Assembly: GCA_965207755.1 (NCBI GenBank)
Contig: OZ242297.1
Location: forward strand, 496,001-560,000
DNA length: 64,000 nucleotides
DNA from: Aldehydirespirator sp028819505
GTDB lineage: Bacteria; Actinomycetota; Acidimicrobiia; Acidimicrobiales; Aldehydirespiratoraceae
Direction: 5' to 3'
Shown here piece by piece: positions 35,601 to 43,654 of the stretch. The notes beneath the pieces are model-generated. The model ran no database searches and was not told the DNA's origin. It saw only the letters and a program-made list of their open reading frames with translations. Each line of letters opens with the position of its first letter. The stretch's first letter is position 1. The position numbers and the translations under genes were made by a program.

Positions 35601-36980
35601 ATGACGGTCACCGAGGAGCGAGCGACAGCCTGTCCCGTAGAGCACGGAGCGGCGCTCTGCCCGGCCGCGGATATCGACCTGTGGGACTTCGACCTGTTCC
35701 AGCGCCAGGACCATCACGAGACCCTGGCCCGGCTGCGCGAGACCGACCCCGGCATCCACTGGATCGACGAGGGCGACAAGGGCTCCGGCTACTGGGCCGT
35801 CACCCGCCACGCCCACCTCAAGGAGGTGAACCGGCGGGCCGACGTGTTCTCGTCCAGCCACAGCGGCACGCAGATGCGCGACCCCGACAAGAGAATCCAC
35901 GATACGGGCATTGCGAGCGACCTCACGCTGATCGACATGGACCCGCCCCGCCACACCCGCTACCGCAAGCTCGTCAACCGGGGCTTCACCCCACGCATGA
36001 TCAACCTGCTCGAGGACTACCTCCAGAACCGCACCGACATAATCCTCGACCGGGTGGTGGAGAAGGGCCGCTGCGACTTCGTGCGCGACGTCTCGGCCGA
36101 GTTGCCCCTTCAGGCCATCGCCGAGATGATGGGCATCCCCGTCGAGGACCGCTCCAGGGTCTTCGACTGGACCAACGCCATGGTCGGCGGCGAGGACCCC
36201 GAGTTCGTCAAGAGCCGCGACGACATCCTCCAGGCCGCGGCCGAGCTGTTCGGCTACTCCCACCAGCTCCAGATGGATCGCCGCGGCACGCCCTCCGACG
36301 ACATCGTCACCACGCTGCTGTCGGCCGACATCGACGGCGAGGCCCTGTCCGAGCTCGAGTTCGACATGTTCTTTCTGATCCTGTGCGTGGCCGGCAACGA
36401 GACCACCCGCAACTCGATCACCCGGGGGATGATGGCCTTCCTCGACTTCGGTGACCAGTGGGAGAAGTTCACCTCCGACCCCGACCGCCACATGGAGACC
36501 GCGGTGGAGGAGGTCGTGCGCTGGGCCACCCCGGTCATGTACTTCCGCCGCCAGGCCCTGTCCGACCACGAGATCGGCGGGGTGAGGATCGCGGCGGGCG
36601 ACAAGGTGCTCATGTGGCACGTGGCCGCCAACCGCGACCCGCGGGCCTTCGAGGACCCGTGGCGCTTCGACATCGAGCGCACGCCCAACGACCATGTCGG
36701 CTTCGGCGGGGGCGGCCCCCACTACTGCCTGGGCGCCAGCCTGGCCCGCATGGAGATCCGCCTGATGTTCCGCGAGATCGCCCGGCGCATGCCCGACATC
36801 CGCCTCGACGGCGAGCCCGACTACCTGCGCTCCAACTTCATCGGCGGCGTCAAGCGACTGCCGGTGGCCTACACCCCGTCGCCGTCGTACGACACCGTGC
36901 CGCTGCACCGCCTCGGCTCGGCGGCCGGCGTGTCCGGCACCGTCGGCTACGGCGGCCACATGGAGCGCACCGCGTCCTGA
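35601..36980 (+). CDS. Cytochrome P450 (CYP125-like group)
   Basis: A 459-residue soluble bacterial P450. The haem-thiolate Cys is Cys376 in GFGGGGPHYCLGA. The I-helix motif is AGNETTRNSI and the K-helix ExxR is EEVVRW. The stretches DMDPPRHTRYRKLVNRGFTP and DYLRSNFIGGVKRLPV resemble actinobacterial CYP125/CYP142-type steroid side-chain hydroxylases, so a hydrophobic terpenoid or steroid-like substrate is plausible but unproven. ATG 35601 follows GAGCGAGGTGAGC. It stands alone and is preceded by two palindromic operators. Confidence 0.93.
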   Translation: MTVTEERATACPVEHGAALCPAADIDLWDFDLFQRQDHHETLARLRETDPGIHWIDEGDKGSGYWAVTRHAHLKEVNRRADVFSSSHSGTQMRDPDKRIHDTGIASDLTLIDMDPPRHTRYRKLVNRGFTPRMINLLEDYLQNRTDIILDRVVEKGRCDFVRDVSAELPLQAIAEMMGIPVEDRSRVFDWTNAMVGGEDPEFVKSRDDILQAAAELFGYSHQLQMDRRGTPSDDIVTTLLSADIDGEALSELEFDMFFLILCVAGNETTRNSITRGMMAFLDFGDQWEKFTSDPDRHMETAVEEVVRWATPVMYFRRQALSDHEIGGVRIAAGDKVLMWHVAANRDPRAFEDPWRFDIERTPNDHVGFGGGGPHYCLGASLARMEIRLMFREIARRMPDIRLDGEPDYLRSNFIGGVKRLPVAYTPSPSYDTVPLHRLGSAAGVSGTVGYGGHMERTAS

Positions 36981-36992
36981 CGCCGGGGGTGC

Positions 36993-37037
36993 TAGACATT
37001 GTCGCATCCCCGTGATATCTTTACCTACATGGTAAAG
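36993..37037 (+). promoter_or_regulatory. Promoter and operator of the higBA-like operon
   Basis: A -35 TAGACA (36993-36998), a 17-nt spacer and a -10 TATCTT (37016-37021) precede an inverted repeat CTTTACC-N5-GGTAAAG (about 37019-37037). The repeat straddles the expected start of transcription and is probably bound by the HTH antitoxin. Confidence 0.7.
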
Positions 37038-37044
37038 TTACGGG

Positions 37045-37380
37045 GTGCAGATCTGGTTTCGAGATCAACGGCTTGCGAAGCTCTGCGAGAGCGACAGGTC
37101 GTTGACCCGAAGATTCGGGTCTGACGGAGCAAAGCGGCTAAAGCAGCGGTTGGTGGACTTGGAGGCTGTCTCCAACGCAAGCCAGCTTCTCGACTTGCCG
37201 GGGCGGTGGCATCCGCTCCGCGCCAATCGAGCAAGGCAGATGAGCGGCGACCTGGATCATCCCAGACGGCTCATCATCGAGCCAGCAGACCTGGAAGGAG
37301 TTCGACGCTCCGACGGAAGCGTTGACTGGACAAGGGTGACCGGAGTGGTGGTAGCCGAGATCTCCGACACCCACGACTAG
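37045..37380 (+). CDS. HigB/RelE-type toxin
   Basis: A 111-residue basic protein of the RelE/HigB fold (WFRDQRLAKLCESD, FGSDGAKRLKQRLVDLEAV, LHP-like RWHPLRANRARQMS, DLDHPRRLIIEPAD). Such toxins cut mRNA in the ribosome. GTG 37045 is the first start downstream of the inferred promoter in this frame. It precedes an HTH/IrrE-type antitoxin, the toxin-first order usual for higBA. The codon use and lower GC here differ from neighbouring core genes, which suggests transfer. Confidence 0.82.
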   Translation: MQIWFRDQRLAKLCESDRSLTRRFGSDGAKRLKQRLVDLEAVSNASQLLDLPGRWHPLRANRARQMSGDLDHPRRLIIEPADLEGVRRSDGSVDWTRVTGVVVAEISDTHD

Positions 37381-37454
37381 AGAAGACTCGGAGGCGATTG
37401 GCTTGGTGGTCGCCAGTGCCTCTGACCGAGACAGACATCAGGGTGGACAGACCA

Positions 37455-38564
37455 ATGACCGGTGGACTGATCAGCTATGAGCCCGACTACGCGGTGCCTC
37501 CGGGCGCGACGCTTATTGAGGCATTGGAGGAGGCTGGCCTGACCCAGGCCGAGCTGGCCTGCCGCGCCGAGTTGAGCCCCAAGCACGTCAACCGGCTTGC
37601 GAAGGGTCATGCGGCTCTTACTCCGGCTGTTGCTGTGAAGCTCGAAAGGGTGCTCGGGATTCCGTCGCAGTTCTGGAACGCTCGCGAGGCCAACTATCAG
37701 GCTCGGCTTGCCAGACTTGCCGAGCGACAGGCGACCGCTGAGGACCTGGGGTGGCTGCAGTGTCTGCCTTGGCGTGAACTGCGGAAGCGTGGTCACCTGC
37801 CCGACACCGACGACAAAGCGGCTCTTGTCTCCGCGGCGAAGCGCTTCTTCGGGGTCGCTACCGCCGCCGCCTGGAACGCAATCTGGAGCGAACCAGCCGC
37901 GTCGTTCCGCCATGCCAGCGCCTATGAGGTCGATGCGGGAGCCTTGGCGTCCTGGGTGCGAATCACTGAAGTGCATGCTACCGAAGTTCAACACGACGAA
38001 TACAACGAATCGAGGTTCCGCAGGGTCCTAACGGACATTCGTTCGGCCACTGCTGATCCTCCTGACGATGTTGGAGCGTGGCTCCAGCGCATCTGCGGCG
38101 CCGTAGGAGTGGCCGTAGTATTCGAACCCGAGATCAAGGGAGTGCGCGTCAGTGGGGCGGCCTACTGGTTGGCTGGCCAGCCGGTGATTGCCTTGAGCCT
38201 CCGGTATCGCAGTGATGACCAGTTCTGGTTCTCGCTCTTTCACGAAGCTGGTCATATCCTACTTCATCCCCGCAGAGAGCGCTTCATCGACGCGGGAGCA
38301 GTCCCGCACCTCGGTGATGAGGGGGCAGGACCAGTGGATGGCGCTGAACGAGAGCTTGAAGCGGATCGCTTTGCGGCCACAACCTTGATTCCTGAGAGCT
38401 ACGAGGAACAGTTGATGGAGTTGAAGACACTGGCGGAGATTGAATCCTTTGCCGCAGGACTGGGGATCGCGGCAGGCATCGTCGTAGGTCGGCTGCAGTT
38501 TGAAGGCCGACTACCCTACAAGATAGGCAACCGTCTGAAGCGACGTATCGTATTCGCCGACTAG
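37455..38564 (+). CDS. HigA-type antitoxin fused to ImmA/IrrE metallopeptidase domain
   Basis: A 369-residue two-domain protein. Residues about 5-80 are an XRE helix-turn-helix of the HigA/VapI type (YAVPPGATLIEALEEAGLTQ, then AELACRAELSPKHVNRLAKG). The C-terminal half carries an ImmA/IrrE zinc-peptidase motif FHEAGHILLH with a downstream Glu region (ERELEADRFAATTLIP). ATG 37455 fits the family start; an in-frame GTG/TTG region reaches back to 37398. The peptidase may control stability of the antitoxin or of another regulator. Confidence 0.87.
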   Translation: MTGGLISYEPDYAVPPGATLIEALEEAGLTQAELACRAELSPKHVNRLAKGHAALTPAVAVKLERVLGIPSQFWNAREANYQARLARLAERQATAEDLGWLQCLPWRELRKRGHLPDTDDKAALVSAAKRFFGVATAAAWNAIWSEPAASFRHASAYEVDAGALASWVRITEVHATEVQHDEYNESRFRRVLTDIRSATADPPDDVGAWLQRICGAVGVAVVFEPEIKGVRVSGAAYWLAGQPVIALSLRYRSDDQFWFSLFHEAGHILLHPRRERFIDAGAVPHLGDEGAGPVDGAERELEADRFAATTLIPESYEEQLMELKTLAEIESFAAGLGIAAGIVVGRLQFEGRLPYKIGNRLKRRIVFAD

Positions 38565-38656
38565 CTTGGCACACCACGCGAGAACCCAGAGCCATATCCA
38601 TCAAGCTAGGTATATGAGACTCATCGAGAAGCCTCAGGACCCTCGACCTGAAGCCC

Positions 38657-39364
38657 TTAGCCCGAGGCCGCCTTCACCAGCCAGTCGAAGACGGGGTCGC
38701 GGTCGCGGGAGTCCATCAGCTCGGGGTGCCACTGGACGCCAAGCCACGGCCGGCGGCGGGCCTCGATGACCTCGATGGCGCCGTCGTCGCTGCGGCCGGT
38801 CACCTCATAGCCGCCGGCGAGCCCGTCGATGACCTGGTGGTGCAGCGAGTTGACCTCGATCGACGGCCCGTACAGCGACGCGGCCAGCGAGCCCTCGACG
38901 AGGTCGACCCGATGAACGATCGAGTTGGGGGGCCGGTCGTGGCAGGCGTGGGGCGGGACGTGCTGGTGCAGCGTGCCTCCGCCATGCACGTTGAGCACCT
39001 GGATGCCCCGGCAGATGCCGAGCACCGGCCTCCCGGTGGCGAGGGCCCCGTCGAGCAGGGCCAACTCGAAGGCGTCGCGGTCGGGCTCGCGGGTGTAGAG
39101 CTCGGGGCTCGGCGCCTGGCCGTAGCGCTCCGGCTCGATGTCGGTCCCGCCGGTGAGCAGCAGCCCGTCGAGGCGGTCGGCGTAGTCGGCGGGATCGGCG
39201 CTGCCGGGCAGGAAGACGGGCAGCCCGCCCGCGGCGATCACCGCTCGGGCGTAGTCGCAGTAGTACACGTCCAAGTCCAGGTCCCGGAACGACTCGGGCT
39301 TCATGTTGAGTTCGCCCGCGGTCTTGGTCCGACCCGTGATGCCGATCAACGGTCGGTTCGCCAC
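38657..39364 (-). CDS. Gamma-glutamyl-gamma-aminobutyrate hydrolase family amidotransferase (PuuD-like)
   Basis: A 235-residue class I glutamine amidotransferase-like hydrolase (peptidase C26). The nucleophile lies in LGICRGIQVLNV and the catalytic His-Glu in VQWHPELM; LLTGGTDIEPERYG is the family signature. PuuD-type enzymes remove gamma-glutamyl groups. GTG 39364 has TACACT 7 nt upstream on the minus strand. It is divergent from the alpha/beta hydrolase and lies 3 kb from a GS-like ligase, a possible partner. Confidence 0.9.
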   Translation of the reverse strand: MANRPLIGITGRTKTAGELNMKPESFRDLDLDVYYCDYARAVIAAGGLPVFLPGSADPADYADRLDGLLLTGGTDIEPERYGQAPSPELYTREPDRDAFELALLDGALATGRPVLGICRGIQVLNVHGGGTLHQHVPPHACHDRPPNSIVHRVDLVEGSLAASLYGPSIEVNSLHHQVIDGLAGGYEVTGRSDDGAIEVIEARRRPWLGVQWHPELMDSRDRDPVFDWLVKAASG

Positions 39365-39371
39365 GGCCGAG

Positions 39372-39381
39372 AGTGTACGTT
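39372..39381. promoter_or_regulatory. Overlapping divergent -10 elements
   Basis: Minus-strand TACACT (plus 39372-39377, 7 nt before GTG 39364) and plus-strand TACGTT (39376-39381, 6 nt before GTG 39388) share two base pairs. The two genes' start codons are only 23 bp apart, so both mRNAs should be leaderless and their promoters mutually exclusive. Confidence 0.55.
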
Positions 39382-39387
39382 CCGGGC

Positions 39388-40275
39388 GTGCCCGAGCCGC
39401 CAGCCGCGAGCGACCGGACGCATCCGCCCGCCGCCATGAGCATGCCCGGCCCAGCCGCTGGGTCGGAGCACGCCGTCGTCGACATCGACGGTCCGCTGGC
39501 ATGGCGCGAACAGGGACAGGGCGATGCTGTGGTGTTCCTGCACGGCCTCGGCGGCTCACGCACCTCTTGGGAACCGCAACTCTCAGGCCTGAGCGACAGC
39601 TTCCGCTGCATCGCCTGGGACATGCCCGGCTACGGCGCCTCGCAGCCGGTGGCACCCCTGACCTTCGCAGCCGTCGCCGACGCGGTGGCCAGGCTGCTCG
39701 ATGCGGCCGGGGTGCAGCGGGCTGATCTGGTGGGGGAGTCCTTCGGCGGGATGCACGCCCTTCATGCCGCGCTGGCCCATCCCGACCGGGTCGGCCGGCT
39801 CGTGCTGGCCAACACCAGCCCTGCTTTCGGCCTCGACGGCACCGACGCCTCCGAGTGGCGAACAGCCCGCCTCACCCCGCTCGACGCGGGGATGACCCCC
39901 GCCGACATCGCTGAGGACGTTCTGACTGCCATAGCCGGGCCCGGCCTCAGCTCCGGGATGCTGGCGATGCGGGTGGCCGGCTTCGCTCGGATCCCCGCCG
40001 ACGGTCTGCGAGCCGCTGTTGAGTGCCTGCCAACCCACGACGTGCGCGACAGGCTGCGTGGCATCTCGGCGCCCGCGCTGGTGGTGGCTGGGGAACTCGA
40101 CGCCGAGACTCCCGTCACCTATTCCCGCATCCTCGCCGACGGGCTGCAGGACTCCGAGTTGGTGGTCCTGAACGGTGTGGGCCATCTGGTCGTCTCAGAG
40201 GCCCCCCGGACCTTCAACGGTCTCGTGCGGCGCTTCCTCGAGCCGAGGACATTACATCACGCAGGCCGGAAGTGA
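39388..40275 (+). CDS. Alpha/beta fold hydrolase
   Basis: A 295-residue alpha/beta hydrolase. VVFLHGLGGSRTSWEP gives the oxyanion loop, GESFGGMHALH the nucleophile Ser elbow, GELDAETP the acid and NGVGHLVVSEAP the catalytic His. This subgroup includes meta-cleavage product hydrolases, enol-lactonases and esterases, so a role in the nearby aromatic genes is possible but not shown. GTG 39388 has TACGTT 6 nt upstream. Confidence 0.9.
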   Translation: MPEPPAASDRTHPPAAMSMPGPAAGSEHAVVDIDGPLAWREQGQGDAVVFLHGLGGSRTSWEPQLSGLSDSFRCIAWDMPGYGASQPVAPLTFAAVADAVARLLDAAGVQRADLVGESFGGMHALHAALAHPDRVGRLVLANTSPAFGLDGTDASEWRTARLTPLDAGMTPADIAEDVLTAIAGPGLSSGMLAMRVAGFARIPADGLRAAVECLPTHDVRDRLRGISAPALVVAGELDAETPVTYSRILADGLQDSELVVLNGVGHLVVSEAPRTFNGLVRRFLEPRTLHHAGRK

Positions 40276-40281
40276 TATCAT
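40276..40281 (+). promoter_or_regulatory. -10 element (TATCAT) of RHH antitoxin, leaderless
   Basis: TATCAT, six bases, then ATG 40288. It lies partly within the palindrome TGATATCA (40273-40280), a likely autoregulatory half-site. Confidence 0.6.
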
Positions 40282-40287
40282 CTTGTC

Positions 40288-40527
40288 ATGGTCAGAACAC
40301 AGATCTCAATAACCGACGAGCAGGCTGAACGCCTCCGAGCGGAGGCGGCTGCCAGGGGAGTCTCGCAGGCTGCCATCGTGCGTCAAGCGCTCGACGACCA
40401 TATGGCTCGGGAGTCACTGGCGGCTCGCGTCGAAAGGGCCCGATCGTCGCTTGGCGCCTTCCGTTCGGGTTGTGGAGACCTGGCTGAGAATCATGACGCG
40501 TACCTGGAGGACGCCTACGCCTCGTGA
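40288..40527 (+). CDS. CopG/RHH-type antitoxin
   Basis: A 79-residue protein starting MVRTQISITDEQAERLRAEA, then GVSQAAIVRQALDDHMA, a clear ribbon-helix-helix domain. The tail (SLGAFRSGCGDLAENHDAYL) has the FRSG...L.ENHDxYL pattern common in antitoxins of PIN toxins. It overlaps the toxin gene as GTGA. A leaderless start at ATG 40288 fits TATCAT 6 nt upstream. Confidence 0.88.
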   Translation: MVRTQISITDEQAERLRAEAAARGVSQAAIVRQALDDHMARESLAARVERARSSLGAFRSGCGDLAENHDAYLEDAYAS

Positions 40528-40937
40528 CGAGGATCCTCGTCGACACCTCCGCCCTGGTGGCCGCCTTGAATGTTGGCGACGAGCACCATGGGCGCGCCGT
40601 CATGGCTTGGACACGGCTACTTGAGGGCATCAAGTCCCGTGAGTACAGCGGAGTCACCCACTACGGGGTTGTCATGGAGGCGAATGCGCTGGTGCAGCGA
40701 CGCTTGGGCATGGATGCGGTGCGGGAACTGCATGACGGGCTGCTCGCCGCCCTCGATCTCGAATGGGTTGACAGGACTCTTCACCGGGCCGCCGTGTCGG
40801 CGATGCTCGCCGCTGGTCACCGCCGTGTCTCGCTGGTGGACTGGACATCGTTCGAGTTGATGAGAGCCAAGCGCATTCGGTACGCGTTGGCGTTCGACTC
40901 GGACTTCGAGCGGCGGGGGTTTCGTCTCCCGTGGTAG
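40524..40937 (+). CDS. PIN-domain toxin
   Basis: A 137-residue PIN ribonuclease with acidic residues in place: Asp7 (ILVDTSALVAALN), Glu in VVMEANALV, Asp in SLVDWTSFELM and Asp in AFDSDFERRGF. GTG 40524 overlaps the antitoxin stop. Its own stop overlaps the acyl-CoA dehydrogenase start by 7 nt, so the toxin operon may drive that metabolic gene, an unusual link. Confidence 0.88.
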   Translation: MTRILVDTSALVAALNVGDEHHGRAVMAWTRLLEGIKSREYSGVTHYGVVMEANALVQRRLGMDAVRELHDGLLAALDLEWVDRTLHRAAVSAMLAAGHRRVSLVDWTSFELMRAKRIRYALAFDSDFERRGFRLPW

Positions 40938-42136
40938 CGGCCGACATTGTGACACCGGAGCGGGCTGAACTCGTGGAGCGGATGGCGTCCCTGGGGCCGC
41001 GCTTCGCCGAACGGTCGGAGGCCCACGACCGCGCCGCCACGTTCCCCACCCGGAACTGGGCCGACCTGCGAGACGCCGGACTGCTCGGCCTGTGCATACC
41101 GGTCGCCGACGGCGGGCTCGGCGGAGACTTCGTGGCCTACGCCCTGGTCGCCGAGGAACTGGGCCGACACTGCGCCACCACCGCGCTCACGTTCAACATG
41201 CACACCGCCACCACCATCCTGGTGGGCCAGATCGCCGACGACCTGGACCTGACGGCCGCGGAGCGGTCGCTGCTGGCCGGGCGGCGGGCACAGCTGCGGC
41301 GCGGCATCATCGAGGACGGCACGATCCACAGCCAGCCCTTCTCGGAGGGAGCGGCTGCGGGCGCCACCGCCGGCTACTCCACCCGGGCCGTGCCCGTAGA
41401 GGGCGCCGGCGGCGGCTACCGGGTGACGGGACGCAAGATCTTCGCCTCGCTCTCGGGCGCGGCCGACATCCACAACGTCGTCTGCCTGGTGCCCGGCGAC
41501 GACCGGATCCGCTTCATGGGGGTTCCCGCCGCCGCGGCTGGGGCGACCATCGAAGGGGACTGGGACCCTCTCGGAATGCGGGGCACCGACTCGCGCACCC
41601 TGGTGCTCGACGAGGCGTTGGTCCCGGCCGGCAACGAGTGGCTCCCGCCCGGCGCCTTCGACCAGGCCGCCACCCGCTGGCCCTACTTCTACATGACGCT
41701 GTCGTTCGCCTACCTGGGCCTTATGCGGGGCATCATGGACGCCACCGCCGCCTACCTGCGGGGTGACGGCGGCGGAGGCCCGGCCCGTCGGGACCATCCC
41801 ATCAAGCAGCAGGGCTGGGCCCAGATGAACCTGACCTACGACCGGGCCCAGTCGCTCACCTACCGGGTGCTGGGCGAGTGCGGCGTCGACCCGGGCGCCG
41901 ACCAGGTGCGGCGGGCGTGGTCGTCGGTGGTGACCGTGATGGAGGGCGCTCCCGCGGTGGCGTCGCTGGCGCTGCGGGTGTGCGGCGGCCGCAGCATGGT
42001 GCGCCCGTCCTACCTGGAGCAGGCCTACCGCGACGCCCGCTGCGGCGCGGCGATGCTGCCTTGGAGCGTCGAGGTGTGCCTGGAGCGTCTGGGCCGCACC
42101 GGCCTCTACCCGGAGCAGGACGAAGCGCCGGTCTGA
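40931..42136 (+). CDS. Acyl-CoA dehydrogenase family protein
   Basis: A 401-residue flavoprotein. The N-terminal helical domain (RNWADLRDAGLLGLCIPVAD, GGLGGDFVAYALVAEELGR), the central beta domain (QPFSEGAAAGATAGYSTRAV, GRKIFASLSGAADIHNVVCL, LGMRGTDSRTLVLDEA) and the C-terminal helices are present. The usual catalytic Glu region is not clear, so it may be an acyl-CoA dehydrogenase or a related flavin monooxygenase such as DszC/HpaB-like acyl-CoA-dehydrogenase-fold enzymes. GTG 40931 overlaps the toxin stop. Confidence 0.82.
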   Translation: MVAADIVTPERAELVERMASLGPRFAERSEAHDRAATFPTRNWADLRDAGLLGLCIPVADGGLGGDFVAYALVAEELGRHCATTALTFNMHTATTILVGQIADDLDLTAAERSLLAGRRAQLRRGIIEDGTIHSQPFSEGAAAGATAGYSTRAVPVEGAGGGYRVTGRKIFASLSGAADIHNVVCLVPGDDRIRFMGVPAAAAGATIEGDWDPLGMRGTDSRTLVLDEALVPAGNEWLPPGAFDQAATRWPYFYMTLSFAYLGLMRGIMDATAAYLRGDGGGGPARRDHPIKQQGWAQMNLTYDRAQSLTYRVLGECGVDPGADQVRRAWSSVVTVMEGAPAVASLALRVCGGRSMVRPSYLEQAYRDARCGAAMLPWSVEVCLERLGRTGLYPEQDEAPV

Positions 42137-42250
42137 CTCCCCGGCGGTCCTGATGTCGCAGGGATCGGTTGCGCCGGCATGAACTGCGACCCCGGCGCGG
42201 GCTACCTTCCGGCTCGAAACGTCCACTGTCCCGCTACGGGGGGAGCTGCC

Positions 42251-43609
42251 ATGACCGACTGGGACCGCGTGAGGGTCCTCTGGCCCGATCACTACGGGCT
42301 GGCCCGGGGCAAGTATGTGCCGATGCGTCTCGCCCATCAGGGCGCCAACCACTGTGTGTGCGTGTTCGCTCTGGGCTACGACCGCAGCATGGCCCCCGCG
42401 CCCGGCGCCTACATGCTGGAAGGACTGCCCGACACCCACGTCAGCTTCGACACCGCCGGCATCCGCCAGGGCTGGGACGACGACGCCACCGGTGTCGTCA
42501 TCGGCGACCTGACCATGCACGGCGAGCCGCTGCCGGTGTCGCCCCGGGAGGCGCTGCGCCGGGCGGTGGCCGGCTGGGAGGCCCTCGGCTACAGACCCAA
42601 AGTGGGCCTCGAGTTCGAGGCCTACGTGTTCAGCGGCGGCATGGAGACCCCCCGGCCCTACGACACGCCGCACTCCATGGTCTACGGCACCGGCCCCGGC
42701 TCGGATCCCGCCGGGGTGATCACCTCGCTGGTCCGCCGGGCCGAGGCGGTGGGCATGGCGGTGGAGTCGGTCAACGCCGAGTTCGACGAGGGCCAGTTCG
42801 AGCTGACCCTCGAGTACGGCGACGCCCTGGCGGCCGTCGACGACGCCTTCCTGTTCCGGCTGCTGGCCCGGGAGAGCGTCCTCACCGCCACCGACTCGGC
42901 CGGCCGCCCCCTCGGCCTCGACCTCACGTTCCTGGGCAAGCCCTTCCCCGGCGTGTCCGGCAGCGGGATCCACGTGAACCTCTCGCTGGCCGACGCCCGG
43001 GGCGACAACGCCTTCTCGGACGTGAGCGGCGCCCACGGCATGTCGGACCTGGCCCGGGGCTGCCTGGCAGGCCTGATCCGCCATCACCGGGGGATGACCG
43101 CGCTGGCCGCGCCCACCGTCAACGCCTACCGGCGTCTGCGCCCGGGTGAGATCAACGGCTACTGGGCGAATTGGGGTGTGGAGCACCGCTGTGCCGGGAA
43201 CCGGGTGCCCTCCGGCGCCGGCCCGGGCATGCGCATCGAGAGCCGCATCGGCGACGGTGCCGCCAACCCGTACCTCCTGGTAGCCGCCGTGCTGCAGGCG
43301 GCCCGCCTCGGGGTGGCCGGCGGTCTTGAGTGCCCCGATCCCTTGACCGCCGACGGCTTCGACGAGATCAACACCGACGTCCGCTGCGCCCACTCCCTGA
43401 GTGAGGCCCTCGACGACATGGAGGCCGACAAGGCGTTGTGCGAGGCGATCGGTTCGGAGGCGTGCGCCAACTTCGTGTTCAACAAGCGGGAGGAGTGGGG
43501 CCGCTACACCGCCGAGGCGGGCGACGAGGTCGTGGCCGACTGGGACGCCATCACCGGCACCGAGCCCCTCTCGCAGTGGGAGCTGAAGCAGTACCTGCCC
43601 TACCACTGA
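42251..43609 (+). CDS. Glutamine synthetase-like gamma-glutamyl ligase
   Basis: A 452-residue GS-fold ligase. It has the beta-grasp start (RVLWPDHYGLARGKYVP), the metal Glu strand GLEFEAYVF, NAEFDEGQFELTLEYGDAL, the SGIHVNLSLAD segment and RIESRIGDGAANPYLL near the end. It differs from housekeeping GlnA: the N-terminal region resembles PuuA-type and amine-specific GS-like proteins that gamma-glutamylate amines such as putrescine, ethanolamine or anilines. ATG 42251 follows GGGGGGAGCTGCC. It lies convergent to the amidotransferase at 43655. Confidence 0.85.
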   Translation: MTDWDRVRVLWPDHYGLARGKYVPMRLAHQGANHCVCVFALGYDRSMAPAPGAYMLEGLPDTHVSFDTAGIRQGWDDDATGVVIGDLTMHGEPLPVSPREALRRAVAGWEALGYRPKVGLEFEAYVFSGGMETPRPYDTPHSMVYGTGPGSDPAGVITSLVRRAEAVGMAVESVNAEFDEGQFELTLEYGDALAAVDDAFLFRLLARESVLTATDSAGRPLGLDLTFLGKPFPGVSGSGIHVNLSLADARGDNAFSDVSGAHGMSDLARGCLAGLIRHHRGMTALAAPTVNAYRRLRPGEINGYWANWGVEHRCAGNRVPSGAGPGMRIESRIGDGAANPYLLVAAVLQAARLGVAGGLECPDPLTADGFDEINTDVRCAHSLSEALDDMEADKALCEAIGSEACANFVFNKREEWGRYTAEAGDEVVADWDAITGTEPLSQWELKQYLPYH

Positions 43610-43654
43610 GCACCGGGCAGAGCGACCCGGCCGGCTCCCGCAGCTCCGCCGGAC

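Noticed and set aside
40817..43606. 929-codon minus-strand frame opposite acyl-CoA dehydrogenase and GS-like genes
   Set aside because: It spans two clear plus-strand genes and their intergenic region, with repetitive low-information sequence.
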